In this document: positions 1-5,458 of the stretch, piece after piece
Numbering within the stretch: the first letter of the stretch is position 1
How the letters are laid out: every line of letters begins with the position of its first letter
Assembly (NCBI GenBank): GCA_012032065.1
Contig: JAAURV010000202.1
Coordinates: 1 to 6,025 of the forward strand
Direction of reading: 5' to 3'
DNA from: Hyphomicrobiales bacterium
GTDB lineage: Bacteria; Pseudomonadota; Alphaproteobacteria; Rhizobiales; Aestuariivirgaceae
Length of the DNA: 6,025 nt
Notes under the pieces: model-generated
Database searches by the model: none
The model's input: the letters and a program-made list of their open reading frames with translations, nothing else
Told to the model about the DNA's origin: nothing
Translations under genes and position numbers: made by a program

Positions 1-6
1 GCTGCC

Positions 7-60
7 TTAGCGCAACGGGCGCTCAAGTGCGTAGCGGTTGAGTGCGGAAAGTTGCGCTAA
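7..60. repeat. Palindrome 1 (unit A, left copy)
   Basis: The outer arms TTAGCGCAAC (7-16) and GTTGCGCTAA (51-60) are perfectly complementary over 10 bp. An inner stem pairs 19-26 with 38-45, with one G-T wobble, around an 11-base loop. Two bases (17-18) on one side and five (46-50) on the other are unpaired. It is the most degraded of the four: it lacks the ATTC loop, although it shares CGCTCAAGTG with palindrome 4. It could also serve as a terminator for a gene to the left, but no clear T-run follows it. Confidence 0.75.
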
Positions 61-73
61 ATTATTGATTTTC

Positions 74-121
74 GAGCACCTTATCGGCGATCAGTTGATT
101 CCAACTGATCGCCGGGTGCTC
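74..121. repeat. Palindrome 2 (unit B, left copy)
   Basis: The outer arms GAGCACC (74-80) and GGTGCTC (115-121) enclose a perfect 12-bp inner stem (85-96 with 103-114). The stem closes through a G97-C102 pair on an ATTC tetraloop (98-101). Four unpaired bases, TTAT (81-84), lie only on the 5' side. The tip contains GATTC (97-101), a match to GANTC, the recognition site of the cell-cycle methylase CcrM found in many alphaproteobacteria. Confidence 0.85.
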
Positions 122-170
122 TGGGCATCACTCGACAAACGGCCGGCATATAGGCAAAAGCTCCACGTTA

Positions 171-214
171 CCAGAGCAACCGGCGGTCATTCGACCGCCG
201 GTTAGTTGCTCTGG
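171..214. repeat. Palindrome 3 (unit B, inverted copy)
   Basis: The outer arms CCAGAGCAAC (171-180) and GTTGCTCTGG (205-214) are a perfect 10-bp match. The inner arms CGGCGGTC (181-188) and GACCGCCG (193-200) are a perfect 8-bp match around an ATTC loop (189-192). The unpaired bases GTTA (201-204) are on the 3' side. This mirrors palindrome 2, whose bulge is on the 5' side, and is one of the signs that this pair is inverted. The loop here is CATTC, so the GANTC site of palindromes 2 and 4 is absent. Confidence 0.85.
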
Positions 215-227
215 CAATTTGAATCTG

Positions 228-274
228 GCGCATAACTGAACGCTCAAGTGATTCCACTTGAGCGCGTTATGCGC
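228..274. repeat. Palindrome 4 (unit A, inverted copy)
   Basis: The outer arms GCGCATAAC (228-236) and GTTATGCGC (266-274) and the inner arms CGCTCAAGTG (241-250) and CACTTGAGCG (255-264) are perfectly complementary. The loop is ATTC (251-254), giving a GATTC at 250-254. Unpaired bases are TGAA (237-240) on the 5' side and a single C265 on the other. It ends only seven bases before the Shine-Dalgarno of the downstream gene, so as RNA it would form a strong hairpin in that gene's leader. Confidence 0.85.
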
Positions 275-281
275 TAGGCGT

Positions 282-286
282 GGAGG
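282..286 (+). promoter_or_regulatory. Shine-Dalgarno that sets the start of the ThDP enzyme gene
   Basis: GGAGG lies five bases before ATG 292. An in-frame GTG at 280 would add four residues, but it overlaps this ribosome binding site, so the ATG is preferred. No convincing -35/-10 promoter pair was found between the palindromes and the gene. Confidence 0.8.
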
Positions 287-291
287 CTTTC

Positions 292-1923
292 ATGCGTGCG
301 GCGGACGCGATCGTCCAATCCCTCACCGATCACGGCGTGGAGCGCTTCTATTGCGTGCCGGGCGAGAGTTATCTCACGCTGCTCGACGCGCTGCACGGCA
401 GCGATGTGCAAACGATCATTTGCCGCCACGAGTCGGGTGCGGGCTTCATGGCGGTCTCCGAGGCGAAGCTGACGGGGCGGACGGCTGTCTGCGCGGTGAG
501 CCGTGGGCCAGGCGCCACCAATGCCTCGATTGCCGTTCACGTGGCGCAGCAGGATGCAGCGCCGCTGGTGCTGTTCATCGGACAGGTTGCGCGCGACGAA
601 CTGGCACGCGGGGCGTTTCAGGAGGTGGACTACACGCAGTTTTTCGGTTCGATGTGCAAGGCGGTGTTCGAGGTGATCGATCCCGCGAAGTTGGGCGAGA
701 CGCTGTCGCGCGCGTTTCACATCGCATCATCGGGCGTTCCGGGGCCTGTCGCCATTTCCTTGCCCGAGGATATTCTTGAACTTGAAGCGAATGCCGCGCC
801 GCTGCCCTACCCCGTTGTCCATCACCGCCATTCGCGCGCGGACATCGAGCAGATTCAGGCTTTGATCGGCCTCAGCGAGCGGCCCGTCATCTTGGCGGGC
901 GCAGTGCTGCGCGGCGCGGGCTCGGCTTCGCTTGCGCGCTTCGCCGAAGCGCAGCGCATTCCGGTTGGAACGACATGGAAGAACCAGGATGTGTTCGACA
1001 ATGCATCGGCGCTCTATGCGGGGCATATCGGTTTCGGCATTCCGGCGTCGTTCAGGACACTTCTGTCGAAAGCCGATCTGGTCATCGCAGCCGGAACGCG
1101 GCTCGGCGATGTGGCGAGCCTCAACTATCAGTTCCCGAAAGCGCCACAGCCGGAGCAGCCGCTCATTCACATCTATCCCGACAGCGCGCCCATCGGCGCG
1201 GTGTTCCGGCCAACGATCGGGCTTGCCGCCGATCCGGCAGCCGTGTTCGACGATCTCTCGCGCGATGCGCGGGTTGCGAACTCGGCGCGCGAGTCGTGGA
1301 TATCGGAAGTGAATGGTTTCATCCGCAACTTCCAAATTCACACCCCGGCGTCTTTCGGCGACGGCGTGGACTTCGGCAGCGTGGTAACGGCGCTGGAGAA
1401 GGCGGCGCCCGCCGATGCGATCATCACCACGGACGCCGGCAACATGTCGACCTGGGTTCACCGCCATTGGCGGATGACGCCGCGCAACACGCTGCTGGGC
1501 GCGATTGCGGGGGCCATGGGATATGGCGTTCCGGCGGCAGTCGCCGCGCAGCTTGCGGCGCCCGAACGCATGGCGATCTGCTTCGTGGGAGATGGCGGCG
1601 TGCTGATGACGGGGCAGGAGCTTGCCACGGCTTTGCAATTCGGCGCCAAGCCAAAGATTGTGATCTCCGACAATGGCTCATACGGAACGATCCGCACGCA
1701 TCAGGAGCGCCAATACCCCGGGCGAATATCGGGAACGCGATTGTCCAATCCCGATTTCACCGCATGGGCCGCTTCCTTCGGCGCGCGCGCGTTCACGATT
1801 TCAAGCGCCAACGAAGTGACCGAGCGCGTCGAAGAGGCACTCTCTTACGACGGCGCGGCTGTCATTCACGTGAAGTCGAGTCTCAAGGCGATCTCGGCCT
1901 ATGTGGCGATGCCGGATATTTGA
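292..1923 (+). CDS. Thiamine-diphosphate-dependent enzyme, acetolactate synthase-like
   Basis: This is a 543-residue soluble, probably cytoplasmic protein of the family that includes acetolactate synthase, benzoylformate decarboxylase and related 2-oxo acid enzymes. The N-terminal pyrimidine-binding domain (about 1-165) carries VPGES (22-26) and the catalytic glutamate E47 in CRHES. The middle domain (about 185-315) has GTRLGD starting at 268. The C-terminal cofactor domain (about 360-520) has GAMGYGVP (407-414) and the magnesium/diphosphate motif with G433-D434-G435 and N461 in DNGSYG. All catalytic elements are present, so it should be active. It is shorter than typical biosynthetic acetolactate synthases, and no regulatory-subunit gene (ilvH/ilvN-like) follows it. 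A catabolic or specialised 2-oxo acid decarboxylase or carboligase is therefore likelier than branched-chain amino acid synthesis. The exact substrate cannot be read from the sequence. It is convergent with ggt and not in an operon within this window. Confidence 0.93.
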   Translation: MRAADAIVQSLTDHGVERFYCVPGESYLTLLDALHGSDVQTIICRHESGAGFMAVSEAKLTGRTAVCAVSRGPGATNASIAVHVAQQDAAPLVLFIGQVARDELARGAFQEVDYTQFFGSMCKAVFEVIDPAKLGETLSRAFHIASSGVPGPVAISLPEDILELEANAAPLPYPVVHHRHSRADIEQIQALIGLSERPVILAGAVLRGAGSASLARFAEAQRIPVGTTWKNQDVFDNASALYAGHIGFGIPASFRTLLSKADLVIAAGTRLGDVASLNYQFPKAPQPEQPLIHIYPDSAPIGAVFRPTIGLAADPAAVFDDLSRDARVANSARESWISEVNGFIRNFQIHTPASFGDGVDFGSVVTALEKAAPADAIITTDAGNMSTWVHRHWRMTPRNTLLGAIAGAMGYGVPAAVAAQLAAPERMAICFVGDGGVLMTGQELATALQFGAKPKIVISDNGSYGTIRTHQERQYPGRISGTRLSNPDFTAWAASFGARAFTISSANEVTERVEEALSYDGAAVIHVKSSLKAISAYVAMPDI

Positions 1924-2014
1924 AAATCTCCACTCCTGCGAAGCGGGGGAGGACATTGACCTTGCAACGGCAATCGACAGAACGAGCCAGTCATCGTTCG
2001 AACCTGTGTGAGTC
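1924..2014. other. Convergent intergenic gap
   Basis: These 91 bases separate the stop codons of two converging genes. Two weak inverted repeats are present (1933-1951, and GAACGA/TCGTTC at 1980-1985/1994-1999), but neither is followed by a T-run on either strand. I see no confident terminator, RNA gene or ORF. Confidence 0.6.
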
Positions 2015-3775
2015 TCAGAACCCCGACACGCTGCCGGCCGGGCGGCGGTCGTCATGGCCGCCGTAGATCAAACCGGGCACAAGGCCTCCTCCCGCCGCCG
2101 CATCGTTGCCCGATGTGGCGGTTCCGTCAGCCGGAGGTTTTTCGGGCCCGATGAGGATGGCCTCGGCGGCGCCCCATGGCGTCTGCTCTTTCAGCGTGTG
2201 ACCGATGGATTTCAGAATCGCTTCGCTGTCCGGCGAGAGCGCGAAGTTCTCGACGGCGATTTCGTCCGGCAGCCACTGGTGATGGATGCGCGGCGCGTTG
2301 ACTGCTTCCTGAATGTTCATTCCGTGATCGACGACATTCATGATCGTGCCGGCGACGATGGATATGATGCGCGATCCGCCGGGGCTCCCGAGGACCATGA
2401 ACACCTTGCCATTCTTGGTGACGATGGTCGGGCTCATCGAACTCAGCGGCCGCTTGCCCGGCGCGATGGCATTTTTCTTTCCCTGCACAAGTCCGAACAG
2501 ATTGGCGGCACCCGGCTTGATGGTGAAGTCGTCCATCTCGTCGTTGAGGAAGAAGCCTGTTCCTTCCGCGATTACCTTGGCGCCGAACAGTGCGTTGATC
2601 GTGTAGGTCACGGAAACCGCATTGCCGGCTTTGTCGACTACCGAATAGTGCGTGGTTTCGGTTCCTTCATGTGGCGGCGTTCCGGGGCTGACATCCCTTG
2701 AACCTGCGGCCTTCGCCGGATCGATCACGTTGCGGATCGCCGCGGCGTAGTCTTCCGACAGGAGCTTATCGACGGGGTTCTCGACGAAATCGGGATCGCC
2801 AAGCTGGAAATTGCGGTCGACGAAGGCGTGGCGCATGGCCTCGGCCATGAGGTGCGCCGATCTTGCCGAGTGATATCCAGTCTCCGCCATCGGATAGCCT
2901 TCGAGGATATTGAGGATGAGGCAGAGGGTGACGCCGCCGGAGCTTGGCGGCGGCGCTGAAATCACCTGATACTGGCGATAGCTGCAGGTGACGGGTTTGG
3001 TTTCGGCAACAGAATATGTTTCGAAATCCTTCCTGGAGAGTATGCCGCCCGATTTCCGGCTCGCCGCCACGACTGCATCGCCGATTGCTCCGCGATAGAA
3101 AACGTCGGGGCCATCCTTCGAAATAAGCGACAAGCTCTTCGCCAGATCCTTCTGGACCAGTGTATCTCCCGCCTTGAGCGGCTCGCCATCGCGGAGGAAG
3201 ATGGCTGCGACATTCGGTTGCCCGGCGAAGCTCTTCGTCGACCGCGCGAGGATGTCAGCATCGCCCTGAGTCAGCACAAAACCTTCCGTGGCGAGTTTGA
3301 TAGCCGGCGCCATCAAGGCCTCGCGCGACATCGTCCCGTATTTCTGGCGAAGTGTTTCGAGGCCAAGAACCGTGCCTGGCACCGCGACGGAAAGATACCC
3401 TTTGAGACTCGCATTTTCGATGACCTCGCCCTTGCCGTCGAGGTACATGGTTTCGGTCGCGGCGAGCGGCGCCTTCTCGCGGAAGTTCAGGAAAATTTCG
3501 CGGCCATCGGCAAGTCTGATCGTGGCAAAGCCGCCACCGCCAATGTTGCCGCAGCAGGGATTGGTGACGGCGAGTGCATAGCCCACGGCTACCGCCGCAT
3601 CCACGGCGTTACCGCCCTGACGCATGATATCGACGCCGACATCCGAGGCGATCCTCTGCGAGGAGACGACCATGCCGTTCACCGCGGTTTCGGGATTGCG
3701 CACGTAAGCATGCGCGGCTGCGACGAGAGCGATAAAGAACGCAAATGAAAACGCGAGCGGCTTTAATGCGCGCAT
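2015..3775 (-). CDS. ggt: Gamma-glutamyltransferase (gamma-glutamyltranspeptidase) precursor
   Basis: A complete 586-residue N-terminal-nucleophile hydrolase that cleaves glutathione and other gamma-glutamyl compounds, or transfers the gamma-glutamyl group to amino acids, in the periplasm. Residues 1-23 are a Sec signal peptide (basic start, hydrophobic core, AHA before Y24). Family landmarks in order are NIGGGGF (77-83), the substrate-carboxylate arginine R99 in FREKAP, the autoprocessing site before T374 in TTHYSVVD, MDDF ending at 417, SSM (445-447) and GSPGG (463-467). Self-cleavage before T374 would give a large subunit of about 350 residues and a small one of 213, the usual proportions. 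The ATG has a GGAG seven bases upstream. It follows the L,D-transpeptidase gene by 40 bases and is probably cotranscribed with it. NPCCGN (72-77) has two adjacent cysteines before the glycine loop, with no evident role. Function is well supported; the natural substrate is not. Confidence 0.96.
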   Translation of the reverse strand: MRALKPLAFSFAFFIALVAAAHAYVRNPETAVNGMVVSSQRIASDVGVDIMRQGGNAVDAAVAVGYALAVTNPCCGNIGGGGFATIRLADGREIFLNFREKAPLAATETMYLDGKGEVIENASLKGYLSVAVPGTVLGLETLRQKYGTMSREALMAPAIKLATEGFVLTQGDADILARSTKSFAGQPNVAAIFLRDGEPLKAGDTLVQKDLAKSLSLISKDGPDVFYRGAIGDAVVAASRKSGGILSRKDFETYSVAETKPVTCSYRQYQVISAPPPSSGGVTLCLILNILEGYPMAETGYHSARSAHLMAEAMRHAFVDRNFQLGDPDFVENPVDKLLSEDYAAAIRNVIDPAKAAGSRDVSPGTPPHEGTETTHYSVVDKAGNAVSVTYTINALFGAKVIAEGTGFFLNDEMDDFTIKPGAANLFGLVQGKKNAIAPGKRPLSSMSPTIVTKNGKVFMVLGSPGGSRIISIVAGTIMNVVDHGMNIQEAVNAPRIHHQWLPDEIAVENFALSPDSEAILKSIGHTLKEQTPWGAAEAILIGPEKPPADGTATSGNDAAAGGGLVPGLIYGGHDDRRPAGSVSGF

Positions 3776-3815
3776 GGACTTTCTCCCCGGCGACCCACCC
3801 CAGCGTGAATGTCCA

Positions 3816-4625
3816 TCAGCTTGTCGGTTTGCCGAACAGCGCGTTGTAGAGCTTGCGGTCGCGGCCGTAGACGTCGGGGCGGAACTCGATGCCGTTCTGG
3901 CCCTTGAAGGCGGTGGCGTAGATCAAGTGGACCGGGATGCGCTGCGGAAGGTTGATGCGATTGGTTGCGCCGTTTGCAATCACGTCATCGACAGCACCCG
4001 GCGACATGCCGAGTTCGGAACCGAGAAGTTCGTAGGCAAGATCGAGCGGGCGCGACAGCCTGATGCAGCCGTGGCTGAAGGCGCGCGTGGTCGAGGCGAA
4101 TTTGTCCTTGGCCGGCGTGTCGTGGAGATAGATGTTGTGCTTGTTGGGGAACATGAACTTCACCTTGCCCAGCGCGTTCTTTGAGCCCGGCTGCTGACGG
4201 AAGGTGAAGGGAAAGGTTCCCGGGCCATAGGCGGCCCAGTTGATGCTCCCCCAATCGACCAGCTTGCCGTTCATGAAGACATCGAAGTCCCCGGCATAGG
4301 CGTAGGGATTCTGGCGGAGCTTCGGCAGCATTTCCTTGGTGGCGATGGAATAAGGCACCGTCCATGTCGGGTTCAGTTCGACGAACTCCATCTCGTCGGA
4401 GAATTCCGGAGTCTGGGTGGCCACCGCGCCCACAACCACGCCCATGCGGGAGACAATCTGTGCGCTCTGCACGCGCTGCAGTTCGAAGGCTGCAATGTTC
4501 ACCGTGAAATGGTCGTTGCCCATGTTTTCGGGCATCCAGCGCCAACGCTCCATGTTGAGCATGATCTGGCGGGCGCGCTCGGCCGGCTGTACGTTGAGGG
4601 CGACGATGGTTTGCTTGCCGATCAA
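3816..4625 (-). CDS. L,D-transpeptidase, C-terminal (YkuD catalytic) part of a frameshifted gene
   Basis: This is the catalytic half of a YcbB/LdtD-type L,D-transpeptidase, which forms 3-3 cross-links in peptidoglycan or attaches proteins to it in the periplasm. It begins in the middle of a peptidoglycan-binding domain (IGKQTIVALNV). The family motif ERWRWMPE follows, then NPTWTVPYSI, then the YkuD active site: H168 in YLHDTP and SHGCIRL with catalytic Cys187 (numbered from the apparent start). All catalytic residues are intact. The only in-frame start is a TTG (4625) that overlaps the TGA of the upstream part in a TTGA. The domain is cut in half at this point and this part has no signal peptide of its own, so I do not regard the TTG as a real start. 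The part is best read as the continuation of the 4622-5425 reading frame after a one-base slip. If it really is separate, it would stay in the cytoplasm and be useless. Confidence 0.85.
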   Translation of the reverse strand: MIGKQTIVALNVQPAERARQIMLNMERWRWMPENMGNDHFTVNIAAFELQRVQSAQIVSRMGVVVGAVATQTPEFSDEMEFVELNPTWTVPYSIATKEMLPKLRQNPYAYAGDFDVFMNGKLVDWGSINWAAYGPGTFPFTFRQQPGSKNALGKVKFMFPNKHNIYLHDTPAKDKFASTTRAFSHGCIRLSRPLDLAYELLGSELGMSPGAVDDVIANGATNRINLPQRIPVHLIYATAFKGQNGIEFRPDVYGRDRKLYNALFGKPTS

Positions 4626-4634
4626 GCTTTTGCT
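4622..4634 (-). other. Frameshift site in the L,D-transpeptidase gene
   Basis: On the minus strand the sequence reads GAA GCA AAA GCT TGA. Adding one base after or within the AAAA run lets translation continue as EAK-x-LIGKQTIVALNV. With a G this gives AKGLIGKQT, which matches the usual glycine-containing repeat of peptidoglycan-binding domains. A ribosomal -1 slip on A-AAA-G would also restore the frame (EAKSLIGK), but there is no sign of a stimulatory structure. A deleted base in the sequence, or a recent mutation, is the simpler reading. Confidence 0.8.
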
Positions 4635-5425
4635 TCGAGTCCATGGCGCTGCTGGAACTGGCGCATGGCTGCTGCGAGACCTTCGTCATAGGCGGCGGAA
4701 CCGCCGCCGCCGGCGTAGTCGCCGGTCATCGTCAGTACACGGCGGATTTGCGGGATGCGCGGATCGCTTTGCCCCGGCTTCACATTGGCGCCCTGCCCAA
4801 CCGTTGGCCATGATCCCGCGCCCGCCATGCCGCGATAGAGTTTCAGCATTTTCTTGAGCGTCTGATAATGCTGGTTCTTGGGCTCGAAGGCGGCGAGGAA
4901 CTTTCCGGGGTCGCGCTGCTTCTTCAATTCCGTCAGCACACGGAGCACATCGATGGTCTTGCGGCTGCGGAACAGATTGGGGTCGACGCGCTGGGGCGTG
5001 ACGCGGCCGATCTTGAGATCGGCGGCATAGGCGACGAAGAATGCGGAATAGTACAGCTCGGCCTTGGCGGCCGCGAAAGGATCGGTCGACGTGAGCGAGT
5101 CGCGGAGCCTCGCCAATGCGTCGACAGGATAGTCTTCGGGATTGAGGCCATCGTCTTCCGCGCGCGCGAGGCGCTGCAGGAACGGCGTCATGCGTCCCGA
5201 CCCGACCCAATAGACCGTGCCCTGATTGTCGACATAGTGCGCCTTCAGAGCGGCGCGGATGCGCTCCAGCGGCAGTTCAAGTCTCTCCTGCGAGGTCAGG
5301 ATCCGCGCGACCTCGTCCTGCACATCGCCATAGGTGATGGCGCGGTCGCCCTTTTGCGCGGACGCAGGGATGGCCGCAACGCACAGCAGAACCGCCGCGG
5401 CGAAGAATCTCGCAAGCCAATTCAT
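4622..5425 (-). CDS. L,D-transpeptidase, N-terminal part of a frameshifted gene
   Basis: This is the exported N-terminal half (267 residues) of the YcbB/LdtD-type L,D-transpeptidase. A signal peptide covers about residues 1-23 (MNWLARFF, hydrophobic core, cleavage after ASA). The scaffold domain typical of the family follows, with YYSAFFVAYAADLKIGRV and a Q/R-rich region. The first half of a peptidoglycan-binding domain comes next and ends in QFQQRHGLEAK just before TGA. I chose ATG 5425 because GGGAG sits nine bases upstream; the longer TTG start at 5446 lies upstream of that site. One extra base near 4626-4631 would rejoin it to the catalytic half, giving a protein of about 535 residues, normal for the alphaproteobacterial family. 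It starts 33 bases after the glutamine synthetase-like gene ends and is probably in the same operon. The fold is well supported; whether the living cell has an intact gene is not settled. Confidence 0.88.
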   Translation of the reverse strand: MNWLARFFAAAVLLCVAAIPASAQKGDRAITYGDVQDEVARILTSQERLELPLERIRAALKAHYVDNQGTVYWVGSGRMTPFLQRLARAEDDGLNPEDYPVDALARLRDSLTSTDPFAAAKAELYYSAFFVAYAADLKIGRVTPQRVDPNLFRSRKTIDVLRVLTELKKQRDPGKFLAAFEPKNQHYQTLKKMLKLYRGMAGAGSWPTVGQGANVKPGQSDPRIPQIRRVLTMTGDYAGGGGSAAYDEGLAAAMRQFQQRHGLEAKA

Positions 5426-5434
5426 ATGGTGAAA

Positions 5435-5439
5435 CTCCC
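5435..5439 (-). promoter_or_regulatory. Shine-Dalgarno that sets the L,D-transpeptidase start
   Basis: The minus strand reads GGGAG nine bases before ATG 5425. It lies inside the alternative extension that would begin at the TTG at 5446, so the ATG is the better start. The resulting N-terminus (MNWLARFF) is also a cleaner signal peptide. Confidence 0.65.
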
Positions 5440-5458
5440 GAATCAATTCGATGCTACA

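Larger units (their letters stand above)
4..280. repeat. Inverted dimer of a two-palindrome repeat unit (BIME/MITE-like)
   Basis: Four bulged palindromes (7-60, 74-121, 171-214, 228-274) form two pairs. Members of each pair are 13 bases apart, and the pairs are separated by a 49-base spacer (122-170). The reverse complement of the right pair aligns with the left pair in order. Shared blocks are TAGCGC (8-13 against 271-276), CGCTCAAGTG (20-29 against 255-264), GAGCA (74-78 against 208-212), CGGCG (85-89 against 196-200) and TGCTCTGG (117-124 against 171-178). The arrangement is therefore A-B-spacer-B'-A'. No transposase or other ORF lies inside. This resembles mosaic repeats built from REP-like palindromes, or a small foldback element. 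The family name is unknown to me. The left copy may extend beyond the window start. Confidence 0.8.

Noticed and set aside
132..154. Promoter-like TCGACA and TATAGG in the central spacer of the repeat.
   Set aside because: The hexamers are only 11 bases apart, not the 16-18 expected, and match the consensus poorly.
7..274. Integron attC-like sites: outer arms end in AAC and begin with GTT in palindromes 1, 3 and 4, with bulges between outer and inner stems.
   Set aside because: The boxes do not fit RYYYAAC and GTTRRRY (for example GCGCAAC, GTTGCGC and GTTATGC fail), palindrome 2 lacks AAC/GTT, the stems are too perfect, and no cassette ORFs lie between them.
1..279. CRISPR array.
   Set aside because: Only four units, each with a different palindromic sequence and irregular gaps of 13, 49 and 13 bases; there are no identical direct repeats and no cas gene.
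258..779. Alternative forward ORF overlapping the start of the ThDP enzyme gene, and a long reverse ORF at 274-720.
   Set aside because: Arginine/alanine/glycine-rich translations with no domain, fully overlapped by a conserved enzyme; typical shadows in GC-rich DNA.
1933..1951. Possible terminator hairpin CTCC...GGAG between the convergent genes.
   Set aside because: About five outer pairs with a G-T wobble and an internal mismatch, and no T-run on either side; too weak to call.
1980..1999. Inverted repeat GAACGA/TCGTTC as operator or terminator.
   Set aside because: Only six pairs around an 8-base loop, no T-run and no adjacent promoter.
727..2066. Long antisense (727-1638) and +1-shifted (975-2066) ORFs within the ThDP enzyme gene.
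   Set aside because: Low-complexity, Arg-rich translations without start signals or motifs, whereas the 292-1923 frame carries the complete enzyme.
4616..4640. Programmed -1 ribosomal frameshift at A-AAA-G joining the two L,D-transpeptidase halves.
   Set aside because: A weak slippery sequence without a visible Shine-Dalgarno-like stimulator or downstream hairpin, no known precedent in this family, and two further unexplained indels nearby make a sequence error or mutation likelier.
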